Assembly: GCA_002423495.1 (NCBI GenBank)
Contig: DIWN01000076.1
Span: 8,532-26,030, forward strand
Origin: Anaerolineaceae bacterium UBA6105
GTDB lineage: Bacteria > Chloroflexota > Anaerolineae > Anaerolineales > Anaerolineaceae
DNA: 17,499 nt
Reading direction: 5' to 3'
Below, piece by piece: positions 1-6,913 of the stretch (position 1 is its first letter; each line of letters begins with the position of its first letter). Position numbers and translations under genes: made by a program. The notes beneath the pieces are model-generated. The model saw only the letters and a program-made list of their open reading frames with translations, ran no database searches and was not told where the DNA came from.

Positions 1-15
1 TTGAGCTACAGGCCC
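1..15 (-). tRNA. 5' end of a tRNA gene, cut by the window edge (possibly tRNA-Ile)
   Basis: Read on the minus strand, these bases are a canonical tRNA start: seven acceptor-stem bases GGGCCTG, then T8, A9, the D-stem GCTC and A14. The rest of the gene lies left of the window. The GGGCCTG acceptor strand is common in bacterial tRNA-Ile(GAU), but the anticodon is not visible, so the identity is a guess. A TAAAAT -10-like box lies at 28-33 on the same strand, giving a plausible short leader. No convincing -35 is seen. Confidence 0.6.
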
Positions 16-157
16 TTCAGGTGTTAGATTTTACCACAGCCATCCACTTCGTTGAGCGATAGAATCAGATACTATTCCCAGTGGAAAAGCCAGTGCAGTC
101 TGACTCCTGATCTCAGGTGATCTCTTTTACCTGAAAAAAGACTTATCACTCCTGAGA

Positions 158-1087
158 CTACTGCTGTTCCAACTCTGCCACCAGCGCGGAGGCAATTTGC
201 GCCCCGACCAGGGCGTTGTTGTAGACCAGCTCAAGGTTGGCTTCCAGGCTTTTCCCTTCCGTTCTTTTTGTGATCTCGTTGAGCAAAAACGGCGTGATGT
301 TCTTGCCTGACACACCCTGCTCTTGCGCAGCCCGGACAGCTTGTTCGATGACATCATCGATAAATTCATGGTCCAGGGAATATTCTTCGGGGATCGGGTT
401 GACGACCAACAAACCACCGCGCATTTCAAGCTGAGCTTTTGCCACAATGATTTTCGCGATTTCTTCCGGCGAGTCTGCTCTCTCAACAAGCTTAATGTCA
501 CTCTTCGCCGTGAAAAACGCCGGCAGCACATCCGTTTTGTAGCCAATCACGGGAACGCCCTTGGTCTCCAGGTATTCCATCGTGCGGGGAAGATCAAGAA
601 TGGCTTTTGCACCGGCACAGACAACAACCACATCCGTCTTAGCGAGTTCTTCCAGGTCGGCAGAAATATCCATGGTCTCTTCATAGCCGCGGTGAACCCC
701 GCCAATCCCACCGGTAACAAAAACCTTGATGCCAGCCAGATGTGCCGCATACATGGTGGTGGCTACCGTGGTCGCGCCCAGCTGCTTGCGAGCAATGATG
801 CCGGGAAAATCACGCCTAGAGACTTTTGCCACGTTCCCGGAACTGGCAAGAATTTCTAATTCCTGGTCTGAAAGCCCGATCTTTATCCTGCCTTCCATGA
901 TAGCGACAGTGGCTGGCACAGCACCAGCGCTGCGGATGATGGACTCTACTTTCTTCGCCATCTGGATGTTCTGTGGATAGGGCATGCCATGCGAAATAAT
1001 CGTCGATTCAAGCGCCACCACCGCCTTGCCATCGTCAAGCGCAGCTTTCACCTCGGGTTGAATATCTATTAGACTGTTTTTTTGCAT
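158..1087 (-). CDS. psuG: Pseudouridine-5'-phosphate glycosidase
   Basis: This 309-aa cytoplasmic enzyme splits pseudouridine 5'-phosphate into uracil and ribose 5-phosphate by breaking the C-C glycosidic bond. The whole chain looks like the PsuG/IndA family and has the usual length. Visible motifs are ALESTIISHGMPYPQN near the N terminus, KVSRRDFPG, GATTVATTMYAAHLAGI, VTGGIGGVHRG and GAKAILDLPRTMEYLET. E27, K88 and K161 appear to match the catalytic Glu and two Lys residues described in the E. coli enzyme; this correspondence is by eye. The ATG at 1087 is preceded by an AGGAGA ribosome site. The gene begins 28 bases after the PfkB kinase gene ends, so the two are probably cotranscribed and form a two-step pseudouridine breakdown pathway. 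No clear terminator follows; only a weak TCTCAGG/CCTGAGA pairing (111-117 with 151-157) is present. Confidence 0.96.
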   Translation of the reverse strand: MQKNSLIDIQPEVKAALDDGKAVVALESTIISHGMPYPQNIQMAKKVESIIRSAGAVPATVAIMEGRIKIGLSDQELEILASSGNVAKVSRRDFPGIIARKQLGATTVATTMYAAHLAGIKVFVTGGIGGVHRGYEETMDISADLEELAKTDVVVVCAGAKAILDLPRTMEYLETKGVPVIGYKTDVLPAFFTAKSDIKLVERADSPEEIAKIIVAKAQLEMRGGLLVVNPIPEEYSLDHEFIDDVIEQAVRAAQEQGVSGKNITPFLLNEITKRTEGKSLEANLELVYNNALVGAQIASALVAELEQQ

Positions 1088-1115
1088 TTTGATCTCCTGT
1101 GATGTGTTTCAAATC

Positions 1116-2105
1116 TTACTTGGCTGAGGTTTGGGAGGGCGAACAAAACAATGATACTGCTCCGCGATGTTGAACCACCTCACCCGCCAGATTATTACCA
1201 GATCTAAGCCAATTTTCCGGGGTTTCATCGCGCAAGAATGAGGCCAGAAAACCAGCATTAAAGGCATCCCCTGCGCCAGTGGTATCCACAGCCTGGACTT
1301 GTTTCGCGGGAGCTTGAAAACAGAGGTCACTGCTAACCCTTTGACCATCTGCGAATTGAAAGCCCTCCTGAATTGCCATCCAGGCACCCCTCGAGCCAAG
1401 CTTGACGGCGACACATTTGGACAAATGGCGCGCTTTTTCCAGGGCAGTTGATAGATCTTCTTCCCCCGTAAGAACCGCAATTTCATGACGATTGGGCAAC
1501 AAGATATCTGTGATTCCAAGCATCCTACTGCGAATTTCCTCTGGCACATCCCCTATCAGTGGGGAGGGATCAAGAGCCACGAGATTGCCCTCCGCCTTAA
1601 CCCGCTCAGCGATAGAAAGAACGACCTGTGCCTGGTCTGGATAGAGCAATTGGTATCCGGATGTTAGAAGAACCCGGGAAGACTTTGTACTTTTGAGCAG
1701 AGGCGAATCTATTGAAAGAGCATTGGAAGATGCCCCGCGAAAAGAAAACATTGTGCGCTCTGAAGTTTGATCGATCATGGTGATGGTAAAGCCTGTGACC
1801 TCACCCCATTGAATGCCGGAGATGTCCACACCCACAGCTTGCATTTGGTCAACGATGAGAACGCCATCAGGATCACGCCCAATCGTCCCGTAAAATTTTG
1901 TTGGCACTCCCAGAAAAGCTAACGCGATGGCTGTATTAGCAGCTGAACCACCCACATTTTTCAAGAAGGAAAGAATCACGCTATCTTCACCAGCTCTTGG
2001 CATGCGGTCGATCCAGTACTGATGGTCGATCAAGGCATCGCCAACGACCAGGATTTGATTTTCTACTGGGACAGGCTTACTTGAATTTTGAGAAGCAACT
2101 TCCAT
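1116..2105 (-). CDS. PfkB-family carbohydrate kinase, probably pseudouridine kinase
   Basis: A 329-aa ribokinase-fold kinase that transfers phosphate from ATP to a sugar hydroxyl. The N-terminal half carries the PfkB signature region (GDALIDHQYWIDRMPRAGED, then GGSAANTAIALAFLG). The C-terminal half carries the second signature DTTGAGDAFNAGF, in which D280 is the expected catalytic base. Sequence alone does not fix the substrate in this superfamily. The placement directly upstream of psuG (28-base gap, same strand) argues for PsuK, which makes the pseudouridine 5'-phosphate that PsuG cleaves. Ribokinase or another nucleoside/sugar kinase remains possible. The ATG at 2105 has only a weak upstream AAAAGG at long spacing. 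The 137-base gap to glnS suggests a separate promoter, but I could not identify a good one. Confidence 0.85.
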   Translation of the reverse strand: MEVASQNSSKPVPVENQILVVGDALIDHQYWIDRMPRAGEDSVILSFLKNVGGSAANTAIALAFLGVPTKFYGTIGRDPDGVLIVDQMQAVGVDISGIQWGEVTGFTITMIDQTSERTMFSFRGASSNALSIDSPLLKSTKSSRVLLTSGYQLLYPDQAQVVLSIAERVKAEGNLVALDPSPLIGDVPEEIRSRMLGITDILLPNRHEIAVLTGEEDLSTALEKARHLSKCVAVKLGSRGAWMAIQEGFQFADGQRVSSDLCFQAPAKQVQAVDTTGAGDAFNAGFLASFLRDETPENWLRSGNNLAGEVVQHRGAVSLFCSPSQTSAK

Positions 2106-2242
2106 CTTGCCAAACCTTTTAATACTTGCAAAGTACTAACGGAAAATACCTGGAACTCTATTGCACGCGTTAAAAATTGCCGCAAAGTCAAGCCATAATC
2201 CGTTATTACCTTGCCAGGACCAAAGCAACTGGTCTATGCCGC

Positions 2243-3925
2243 TTATCCCTTGTGCACTTTAGCCCAGCTGTCCACCAACCCAATCGTGCGATTGAAGACC
2301 AGCTTTCCTGGCTTGGAATGGACGCTGTCCAGCGTGAAGTATCCATCACGCACGAACTGGTAAGCCTCACCAATTTTTGCATTCGCCAGGTCAGGCTCAA
2401 GATAGGCCCTCAAAACCTGGAGTGAGTCATGGTTGAAATGGTCCAAAAAGGTTTCCCCCTCAGGCAGATCTTCAGGGTGCTCATCGAGGAACATCTGATC
2501 GTAGATCCGCACCTCCGCCTCAATGGCATGCGCCGCTGAGACCCAATGGATCGTGCCTTTTACCTTGCGCCCGTCCGGCGCGCTGCCGCCCTGGGTTTCA
2601 GGATCATAGGTGCAGTGGATTTCGATTAGATGACCCTCTTCATCCTTCACCATATCCGTGCAGGTGATGAAGTAGGCGTTCATAAGCCGTATTTCTTTGC
2701 CCGGGGAAAGACGATGATACTTAGGCGGAGGAACTTCCGCAAAGTCCTCGCGTTCGATCCAAAGCTCGCGCCCAAAAGGAACCTGGCGGGTTCCACTAGC
2801 CTCAGGATTGTGCGGGAAATCCGGAATCTCAAAAAACTCAACCTGCTCTTCAGGATAGTTAGTCAGCACAACTTGGAGCGGCTCCAACACGCCCATACGC
2901 CGCTTAGCGTTCTGGTTCAGTTGGTCGCGCACGATGTGCTCCAGCAATTCCACTTCGACGAAACTGTCGGATTTCGCCACACCGATGGTGTCGATGAATT
3001 CACGGATCGCTTGAGCGGGATAGCCCCTGCGGCGCATGGCTGCGAGTGAGGGCATGCGGGGGTCAGTCCAGCCATCCACAAAGCCATCCTCCACCAGCTT
3101 GCGCAGTTTGCGCTTACTCATGACTGTATGCGTGAGGTTCAAGCGGGCAAACTCAATCTGCTGCGGATGGAAAATGCCGAGCTGATCCAGGAACCAGTCA
3201 TACAGCGGACGATGGTTTTCGTATTCCAGCGAGCACATGGAATGGGTGATGCCTTCAAGCGAGTCGGACTGCCCGTGCGCAAAGTCGTACATCGGGTAGA
3301 TGCACCATTCATCACCGGTGCGGTGGTGCGTAGCGTGTAGAATGCGGTACATTACCGGATCGCGCATATTCATATTGGGCGAAGCCATGTCAATCTTTGC
3401 TCGCAAAGTTTTGCTGCCATCTGGGAACTCGCCCGCGCGCATGCGTTTGAACAGATCGAAGTTCTCCTCGATGGGTCGCTCGCGCCAGGGGCTGTTCTTG
3501 CCGGGTTCGGTCAGGGTTCCGCGATATTCGCGCATTTCATCCGGGCTGAGCTCATCCACATACGCCAGACCTTTTTCAATCAATTGCAGCGCCATCTCAT
3601 AGAGGGGTTCAAAGTAATCTGAGGCGTAGTATTCACGATCGCCCCAGTCAAAGCCCAACCAGTGGATGTCTTCTTTGATCGCATCCACGTACTCCACGTC
3701 TTCCTTGACCGGATTGGTGTCGTCGTAGCGCAAGTTGGTCAGCCCGCCATAGTCTTCGGCAATGCCAAAGTCGATGCACAGGGCTTTGGCGTGACCAATG
3801 TGCAGGTAGCCGTTGGGTTCGGGTGGAAAGCGGGTGTGCACCCGCCCGCCAAACCGGCCGGTGCGATTGTGTTCATCAATAATTTCACGGATGAAATTTG
3901 TTTTGGTCGTGGTTTCTTCAGTCAT
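2243..3925 (-). CDS. glnS: Glutaminyl-tRNA synthetase
   Basis: A 560-aa class I aminoacyl-tRNA synthetase that charges tRNA-Gln with glutamine in the cytoplasm; it is close to the usual bacterial GlnS length of about 550. The catalytic domain starts with RFPPEPNGYLHIGHAKA, placing the HIGH motif at residues 42-45. The KMSKS-equivalent is MSKRKL starting at residue 269. The GlnS-type stretch DDTNPVKEDVEYVDAI follows the first motif. The C-terminal part (about 340-560) reads as the two beta-barrel anticodon-binding domains of GlnS (for example YFITCTDMV, VKGTIHWVSAAHA). These features favour GlnS over GltX. Bacteria with GlnS can make Gln-tRNA directly rather than relying only on GatCAB, and glnS is often regarded as horizontally spread in bacteria. 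The ATG at 3925 has an AAGGAG ribosome site at 3933-3938. No terminator is evident downstream. Confidence 0.97.
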   Translation of the reverse strand: MTEETTTKTNFIREIIDEHNRTGRFGGRVHTRFPPEPNGYLHIGHAKALCIDFGIAEDYGGLTNLRYDDTNPVKEDVEYVDAIKEDIHWLGFDWGDREYYASDYFEPLYEMALQLIEKGLAYVDELSPDEMREYRGTLTEPGKNSPWRERPIEENFDLFKRMRAGEFPDGSKTLRAKIDMASPNMNMRDPVMYRILHATHHRTGDEWCIYPMYDFAHGQSDSLEGITHSMCSLEYENHRPLYDWFLDQLGIFHPQQIEFARLNLTHTVMSKRKLRKLVEDGFVDGWTDPRMPSLAAMRRRGYPAQAIREFIDTIGVAKSDSFVEVELLEHIVRDQLNQNAKRRMGVLEPLQVVLTNYPEEQVEFFEIPDFPHNPEASGTRQVPFGRELWIEREDFAEVPPPKYHRLSPGKEIRLMNAYFITCTDMVKDEEGHLIEIHCTYDPETQGGSAPDGRKVKGTIHWVSAAHAIEAEVRIYDQMFLDEHPEDLPEGETFLDHFNHDSLQVLRAYLEPDLANAKIGEAYQFVRDGYFTLDSVHSKPGKLVFNRTIGLVDSWAKVHKG

Positions 3926-3952
3926 GGTAATGCTCCTTCATTGCGTTAGAAA

Positions 3953-3958
3953 ATTATA
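3953..3958 (-). promoter_or_regulatory. Probable -10 box of the glnS promoter
   Basis: A perfect TATAAT on the minus strand, 27 bases ahead of the glnS start codon, leaves room for a short leader with the AAGGAG site. The -35 region at normal spacing (CCTCCA or CTCCAT) is a poor match, so an activator or a degenerate -35 is possible. Confidence 0.5.
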
Positions 3959-3997
3959 CCTTAGGGCTAAGGAGATGGAGGAGTGTATTGGTTACGG

Positions 3998-4026
3998 TTG
4001 TAGGGAACGGTCTTGTACCGTTCCGT
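3998..4026. repeat. Palindromic hairpin repeat, copy A
   Basis: An 8-bp stem, GGAACGGT at 4004-4011 pairing with ACCGTTCC at 4017-4024, with a CTTGT loop and a leading GTAGG. It is the same element as copies B and C, except that the loop-closing pair is T-A here and C-G there. Both sides changed together, so pairing is kept. Confidence 0.85.
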
Positions 4027-4059
4027 CTGCGTGTATTGTGGAAGGGGGTAAGCCTTAGT

Positions 4060-4217
4060 CGTAGGTCACGTTGGGCAGCCTGCCTCGTGTATTTTTGCGG
4101 GGTTCAACCTGACATCGGAAACCTGGCTTTGCTGAGGACTTTGTATGCCAGCATTCGTGACGTCAGGTTCAACCCCATTCGCTTTGCTCAGGGGCAGGCA
4201 GAAGAACCTGACCTACG
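4060..4217. repeat. Nested inverted repeat, about 158 bp
   Basis: Three sets of arms nest in order. The outer 9-bp CGTAGGTCA (4060-4068) pairs with TGACCTACG (4209-4217). GCCTGCC (4078-4084) pairs with GGCAGGC (4193-4199). A 15-bp arm beginning GGGGTTCAACC (4099-4113) pairs with one ending GGTTCAACCCC (4162-4176), with a single central mismatch. The whole could fold into a long imperfect hairpin. GAACCTG at 4204-4210 offers a competing partner for CAGGTTC at 4164-4170. It may be a MITE-like element or a structured RNA; the sequence does not decide. Confidence 0.65.
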
Positions 4218-4282
4218 CGTTTGCTCTCTCCGTCAATCGATGCGGGAATTTTGGTTTACGGCTGGAGCAAGCCACATTCGTA

Positions 4283-4304
4283 CGGAGGGGCTTTAGTCCC
4301 TCCG
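4283..4304. repeat. Palindromic hairpin CGGAGGG/CCCTCCG
   Basis: A perfect 7-bp stem (4283-4289 with 4298-4304) around the loop GCTTTAGT, whose ends can add a G-T wobble. It has a different sequence from the GGAACGG hairpins but sits in the same cluster. A GGGGCAGGCCCC palindrome (4336-4347) lies just downstream. No T-tract follows on either strand, so it is not a typical terminator. Confidence 0.7.
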
Positions 4305-4343
4305 CTTCCTTATGCATAGCGATCGGTTTGAGGCAGGGGCAGG

Positions 4344-4537
4344 CCCCAGCCCTACGAAGGATGGTTTACCGGAATGGAAACTTGTTTGTAGGGAACGGCC
4401 TTGTGCCGTTCCGTGCGGACATGTTGCGGAACGGATCAAACCCCAGCCCTACGATGGATGGTTTACCAGAATTGAAATTTGGTTGTAGGGAACGGCCTTG
4501 CGCCGTTCCGTGCGGACATGTCGTGGAAGGGATCACC
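4344..4537. repeat. Two tandem copies of a ~97-bp unit
   Basis: Positions 4344-4440 and 4441-4537 align without gaps. I count about 11 differences by eye, or roughly 89% identity. Each unit runs from CCCCAGCCCTACGA through GGATGGTTTACC and the GTAGGGAACGG hairpin to a GCGGACATGT tail. The hairpins inside the two units are copies B (stem 4392-4399 with 4405-4412) and C (4489-4496 with 4502-4509). Copy B also has a third arm, CGGAACGG at 4427-4434, that can pair with its CCGTTCCG; in copy C this arm has decayed to TGGAAGGG. Confidence 0.85.
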
Positions 4538-4590
4538 CTCTCCGCTTAGCTACCAGGGCAGGGCCCCAGCCCCACGTAGGGAGTCTTATC

Positions 4591-4625
4591 AAAAAAAAGA
4601 GCCTTGCCGCAAGGCAAAGCTCTTT
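4591..4625 (-). terminator. Rho-independent terminator of fba
   Basis: On the minus strand, AAAGAGC pairs with GCTCTTT and TTGCC with GGCAA around a TTGC loop, joined by a T-G wobble. This makes a 13-bp stem. The stem runs straight into a T-tract of eight bases (4591-4598 on the plus strand are A). It starts 14 bases past the fba stop codon. Confidence 0.93.
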
Positions 4626-4639
4626 CCCAAAATCAGGTT

Positions 4640-5590
4640 TTAGGCTTGAAGGAATTCCCGCACGCCAGGCAGTTGACCAGCGCTGTTTAGATATTCATTC
4701 TTGGCTGCAATGAATTTTGCGTATTCAGCCATGAAAACCTTGCCCGGGTCGCGCAGATCGAATTTTTCAGGATATGCATTGAAGTACTCACGGTGTACAC
4801 GGGTCCAAACCAGGCGACCGTCCGTGTCGATGTTGATCTTTGTTACACCTAATTCAGCAGCACGGCGGAATTGTGTAGCGTCGACGCCCTTCGCGCCAGC
4901 CATCTTGCCGCCAGCTGCGTTGATGCGCGCCACTTCTTCCTGCGGCACAGAGCTCGAGCCGTGCATGACCAACGGGAAGCCAGGCAGACGCTCCTGGATC
5001 TGAGCCAGCACATCAAAATGCAGTGACTGTGAACCAGAGAACTTGAAAGCACCGTGGCTGGTGCCAATGGCAACTGCCAGGGAATCACAACCGCTGCGTT
5101 CCACGAATTCACGGGCTTGTTCAGGGTCGGTGAGCTTGGCGTCAGATTCGCTGACGGAAACGTGCTCTTCAACGCCGCCAAGCATGCCCAATTCCGCTTC
5201 AACAACGATGCCCTTGGCGTGGGCAGCGTCAACCACACGCCGTGTGATGGCAATGTTTTCTTCAAAGGGGTGGCTGCTGGCGTCGATCATGACCGAGCTG
5301 TAGAAACCGGAGTTGATGCAGTCATAGCAGGTGGCCTCATCGCCGTGGTCCAGGTGAACCGCAAAGATGGCTTCAGGATAGACTTCATCAGCGGCACGGA
5401 TCAAACCTTCGAGAAAATTCTTATCCGTGTAACTGCGAGCTCCCTTGCTGATCTGAATGATAAAGGGTGCCTGCGAATCGAGGTTCCCGCGGAATAAACC
5501 CACAATTTGCTCGAGGTTATTGATGTTATAAGCACCAATGGCATACTTTCCATAGGCATGCTCAAATAGTTTCTTAGTTGTAACGATCAT
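4640..5590 (-). CDS. fba: Class II fructose-bisphosphate aldolase
   Basis: A 316-aa zinc-dependent aldolase that interconverts fructose 1,6-bisphosphate with dihydroxyacetone phosphate and glyceraldehyde 3-phosphate in glycolysis and gluconeogenesis. Class II hallmarks are AVHLDHGD, where D81 is the likely catalytic acid and H82 a zinc ligand, then EAELGMLGGVEE, GTSHGAFKF (phosphate/zinc region), VMHGSSS and KINIDTDGR near the C terminus. The substrate could also be tagatose bisphosphate, since the families overlap, but the length and the stand-alone context fit the housekeeping aldolase. The ATG at 5590 follows an AGGAGA ribosome site. The gene has its own promoter and a strong terminator, so it looks monocistronic. 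Confidence 0.93.
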   Translation of the reverse strand: MIVTTKKLFEHAYGKYAIGAYNINNLEQIVGLFRGNLDSQAPFIIQISKGARSYTDKNFLEGLIRAADEVYPEAIFAVHLDHGDEATCYDCINSGFYSSVMIDASSHPFEENIAITRRVVDAAHAKGIVVEAELGMLGGVEEHVSVSESDAKLTDPEQAREFVERSGCDSLAVAIGTSHGAFKFSGSQSLHFDVLAQIQERLPGFPLVMHGSSSVPQEEVARINAAGGKMAGAKGVDATQFRRAAELGVTKINIDTDGRLVWTRVHREYFNAYPEKFDLRDPGKVFMAEYAKFIAAKNEYLNSAGQLPGVREFLQA

Positions 5591-5616
5591 GATATCTCCT
5601 TTTGTTGGTTTTATTG

Positions 5617-5645
5617 ATTATACACTGCCGACAAGCGAGACTCAA
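5617..5645 (-). promoter_or_regulatory. fba promoter
   Basis: A minus-strand TTGAGT (5640-5645) and a perfect TATAAT (5617-5622) are separated by exactly 17 bases, about 27 bases before the fba start codon. This is the best sigma-70-type promoter in the window. Confidence 0.72.
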
Positions 5646-5700
5646 ACGAATTTGGTTTAATTTACGGTTAACTCCAACGATTCTGGCAGGAAGGATGCTT

Positions 5701-6903
5701 TTATGCCAGGGCAGCCTGATAAATCTGGCGCAATCTTTCTGCATAGGCTTGTGGGTCGTGCTCGGTCCGAATACGCTCGAGGGCTGCCTGCCCTTTCAAG
5801 GCGATAACAGAAGGATTATTAACGATCCCACGGATGATTTCTTCAAGTTCTGCCTGTATGGTTCGGCTAAGATCCTGTCGATTTTCGGCCGTGGCATAGA
5901 TTGCTTCACCAAACGCATCTTTGGGCACTCTGATCAACCAACCAACCCGATTGTTGTTGATCTCCGGCAGGGCACGCACATCGGTGGTGATCACGGGGCA
6001 GCCGGAAGCCTGAGCCTCCAACACGGACAACCCGTAAGTGTCCGCCCAGGTTGGTAGCAAACCCACATCAGCATTCTTCAGTAATTCCAGTACTTCAGGA
6101 TTTGGGAGTTCCTCGTAGTATTCCAGCCATTGCGGCTTGCCAGCGATGATCTGGCGAGCCCAGGCGAGGTCTTCGTCGGTTTCCTGGGCTGCATAAGGCT
6201 CAAGACGCAGCGAGCTGACCACCACCAGGTGGATTGGTAAACCCTCCTCGGCCGCTAATTTTTCAAAAGTCCAGAAGAGTTCACGCCCTCCCTTGCGGAA
6301 AAAACCCGCTCCCACAAAAACAAAGCGGATCGGATTTTGCTGATCATATTCCCTGGGAGTAACACGCTCCACCAGTATTTCCTGCGCGGGTTGCAGGACA
6401 CATAGTTTTGCCAGGATCGATTCGCTGTATTCACTCGATATTTCACTCAGGAACTTTCGCTGAAAGTCAGCAGCATTCTCAGACCAGCCAATAATTTGTT
6501 TGCAAGCCGGGCTGCGCAGGGCATCAAGCCCTCTCAGGGTCAAACGACCCGGTTCCACGTTCTGCCAGTGGGTATCCTTTGCCTGGCTCAACACCTCAGT
6601 AAAACGCGGCAAAATCGTTTCAAAATGCGAAACCCAGGGGGTTTTACCGTAACTGATTCCATTGGAAAAGTGCAATAAATCAACCTTGTTGAGGTCGAAA
6701 TCCTCGAATTGGTTGTTCAAATCAAAGGTCTGAAAAAGTGGTTTGCCGATTACACGGTTCAGCTTGAGTGCCAGTGCCCTCCGATAGGAGAAGATGTCTT
6801 TTACAGGGATGTAGTCTGCCTCCGGAAGCTGATTAACAATTATCCGCAGGTTGGTATAGAAGTCCATGCGGTATGCAAGGACGCCTATTCTCATTCTTTC
6901 CAT
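5701..6903 (-). CDS. GT-B glycosyltransferase, GT4-like (glycosyltransferase group 1)
   Basis: A 400-aa predicted cytoplasmic or membrane-associated glycosyltransferase that moves a sugar from a nucleotide donor to an unknown acceptor. The N-terminal Rossmann domain starts MRIGVLAYRMDF. The C-terminal donor-binding domain shows FVFVGAGFFRKGGRELF, ADVGLLPTWADTYGLSVLEAQASGCPVITTD and the downstream GWLIRVP. The GT4 EX7E motif appears as D288-X7-E296, so the first acidic residue is Asp rather than the usual Glu. The ATG at 6903 is set by a GAGGAGA ribosome site (6909-6915) that overlaps the stop codon of the upstream MFS gene, so the two are translationally close and almost surely one operon. 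The acceptor and donor cannot be predicted. Candidates are surface polysaccharide, glycolipid or a compatible solute. Confidence 0.82.
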   Translation of the reverse strand: MERMRIGVLAYRMDFYTNLRIIVNQLPEADYIPVKDIFSYRRALALKLNRVIGKPLFQTFDLNNQFEDFDLNKVDLLHFSNGISYGKTPWVSHFETILPRFTEVLSQAKDTHWQNVEPGRLTLRGLDALRSPACKQIIGWSENAADFQRKFLSEISSEYSESILAKLCVLQPAQEILVERVTPREYDQQNPIRFVFVGAGFFRKGGRELFWTFEKLAAEEGLPIHLVVVSSLRLEPYAAQETDEDLAWARQIIAGKPQWLEYYEELPNPEVLELLKNADVGLLPTWADTYGLSVLEAQASGCPVITTDVRALPEINNNRVGWLIRVPKDAFGEAIYATAENRQDLSRTIQAELEEIIRGIVNNPSVIALKGQAALERIRTEHDPQAYAERLRQIYQAALA

Positions 6904-6913
6904 CTAAATCTCC

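Larger units (their letters stand above)
3961..4590. repeat. Intergenic mosaic of palindromic repeats, no credible gene
   Basis: About 630 bases between glnS and the fba terminator hold no reading frame that resembles a protein. The frames that stay open here simply run through the repeats. The content is three GTAGGGAACGG hairpins (3998, 4388, 4485), a roughly 97-bp tandem duplication (4344-4537), one GGAGGG/CCCTCC hairpin (4283-4304) and a nested inverted repeat (4060-4217). A third, diverged CCCCAGCCC module lies at 4564. Short GTAGGG and CCCTAC boxes recur at module edges. For example, 4388-4393 and 4447-4452 bound a 65-bp block with inverted ends. The look is that of REP/MITE-like non-autonomous elements that accumulated in one spacer. 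Confidence 0.8.

Noticed and set aside
111..157. Terminator of psuG
   Set aside because: TCTCAGG and CCTGAGA can pair, but the loop is 33 bases and the T-run (135-140) lies inside the structure rather than after it.
323..859. Plus-strand 178-codon open frame
   Set aside because: It lies wholly antisense to psuG, has no recognisable domain or ribosome site, and psuG is clearly the real gene.
2243..3925. Glutamyl-tRNA synthetase (GltX) instead of GlnS
   Set aside because: The length, the MSKRKL motif and the two beta-barrel-like C-terminal domains fit GlnS; bacterial GltX has an alpha-helical anticodon-binding region.
4283..4304. Terminator for glnS or other genes
   Set aside because: No T-tract follows on either strand, and it is upstream of glnS rather than downstream.
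4344..4537. CRISPR array
   Set aside because: Only two units of 97 bp, nearly identical throughout, without short repeats separated by unique spacers and without cas genes.
3813..4713. Several plus-strand open frames through the glnS start and the repeat cluster
   Set aside because: They translate the palindromic repeats (repeated RERPCAVP/GNGLVPFR-like strings) and match no family. The repeats themselves explain the open frames.
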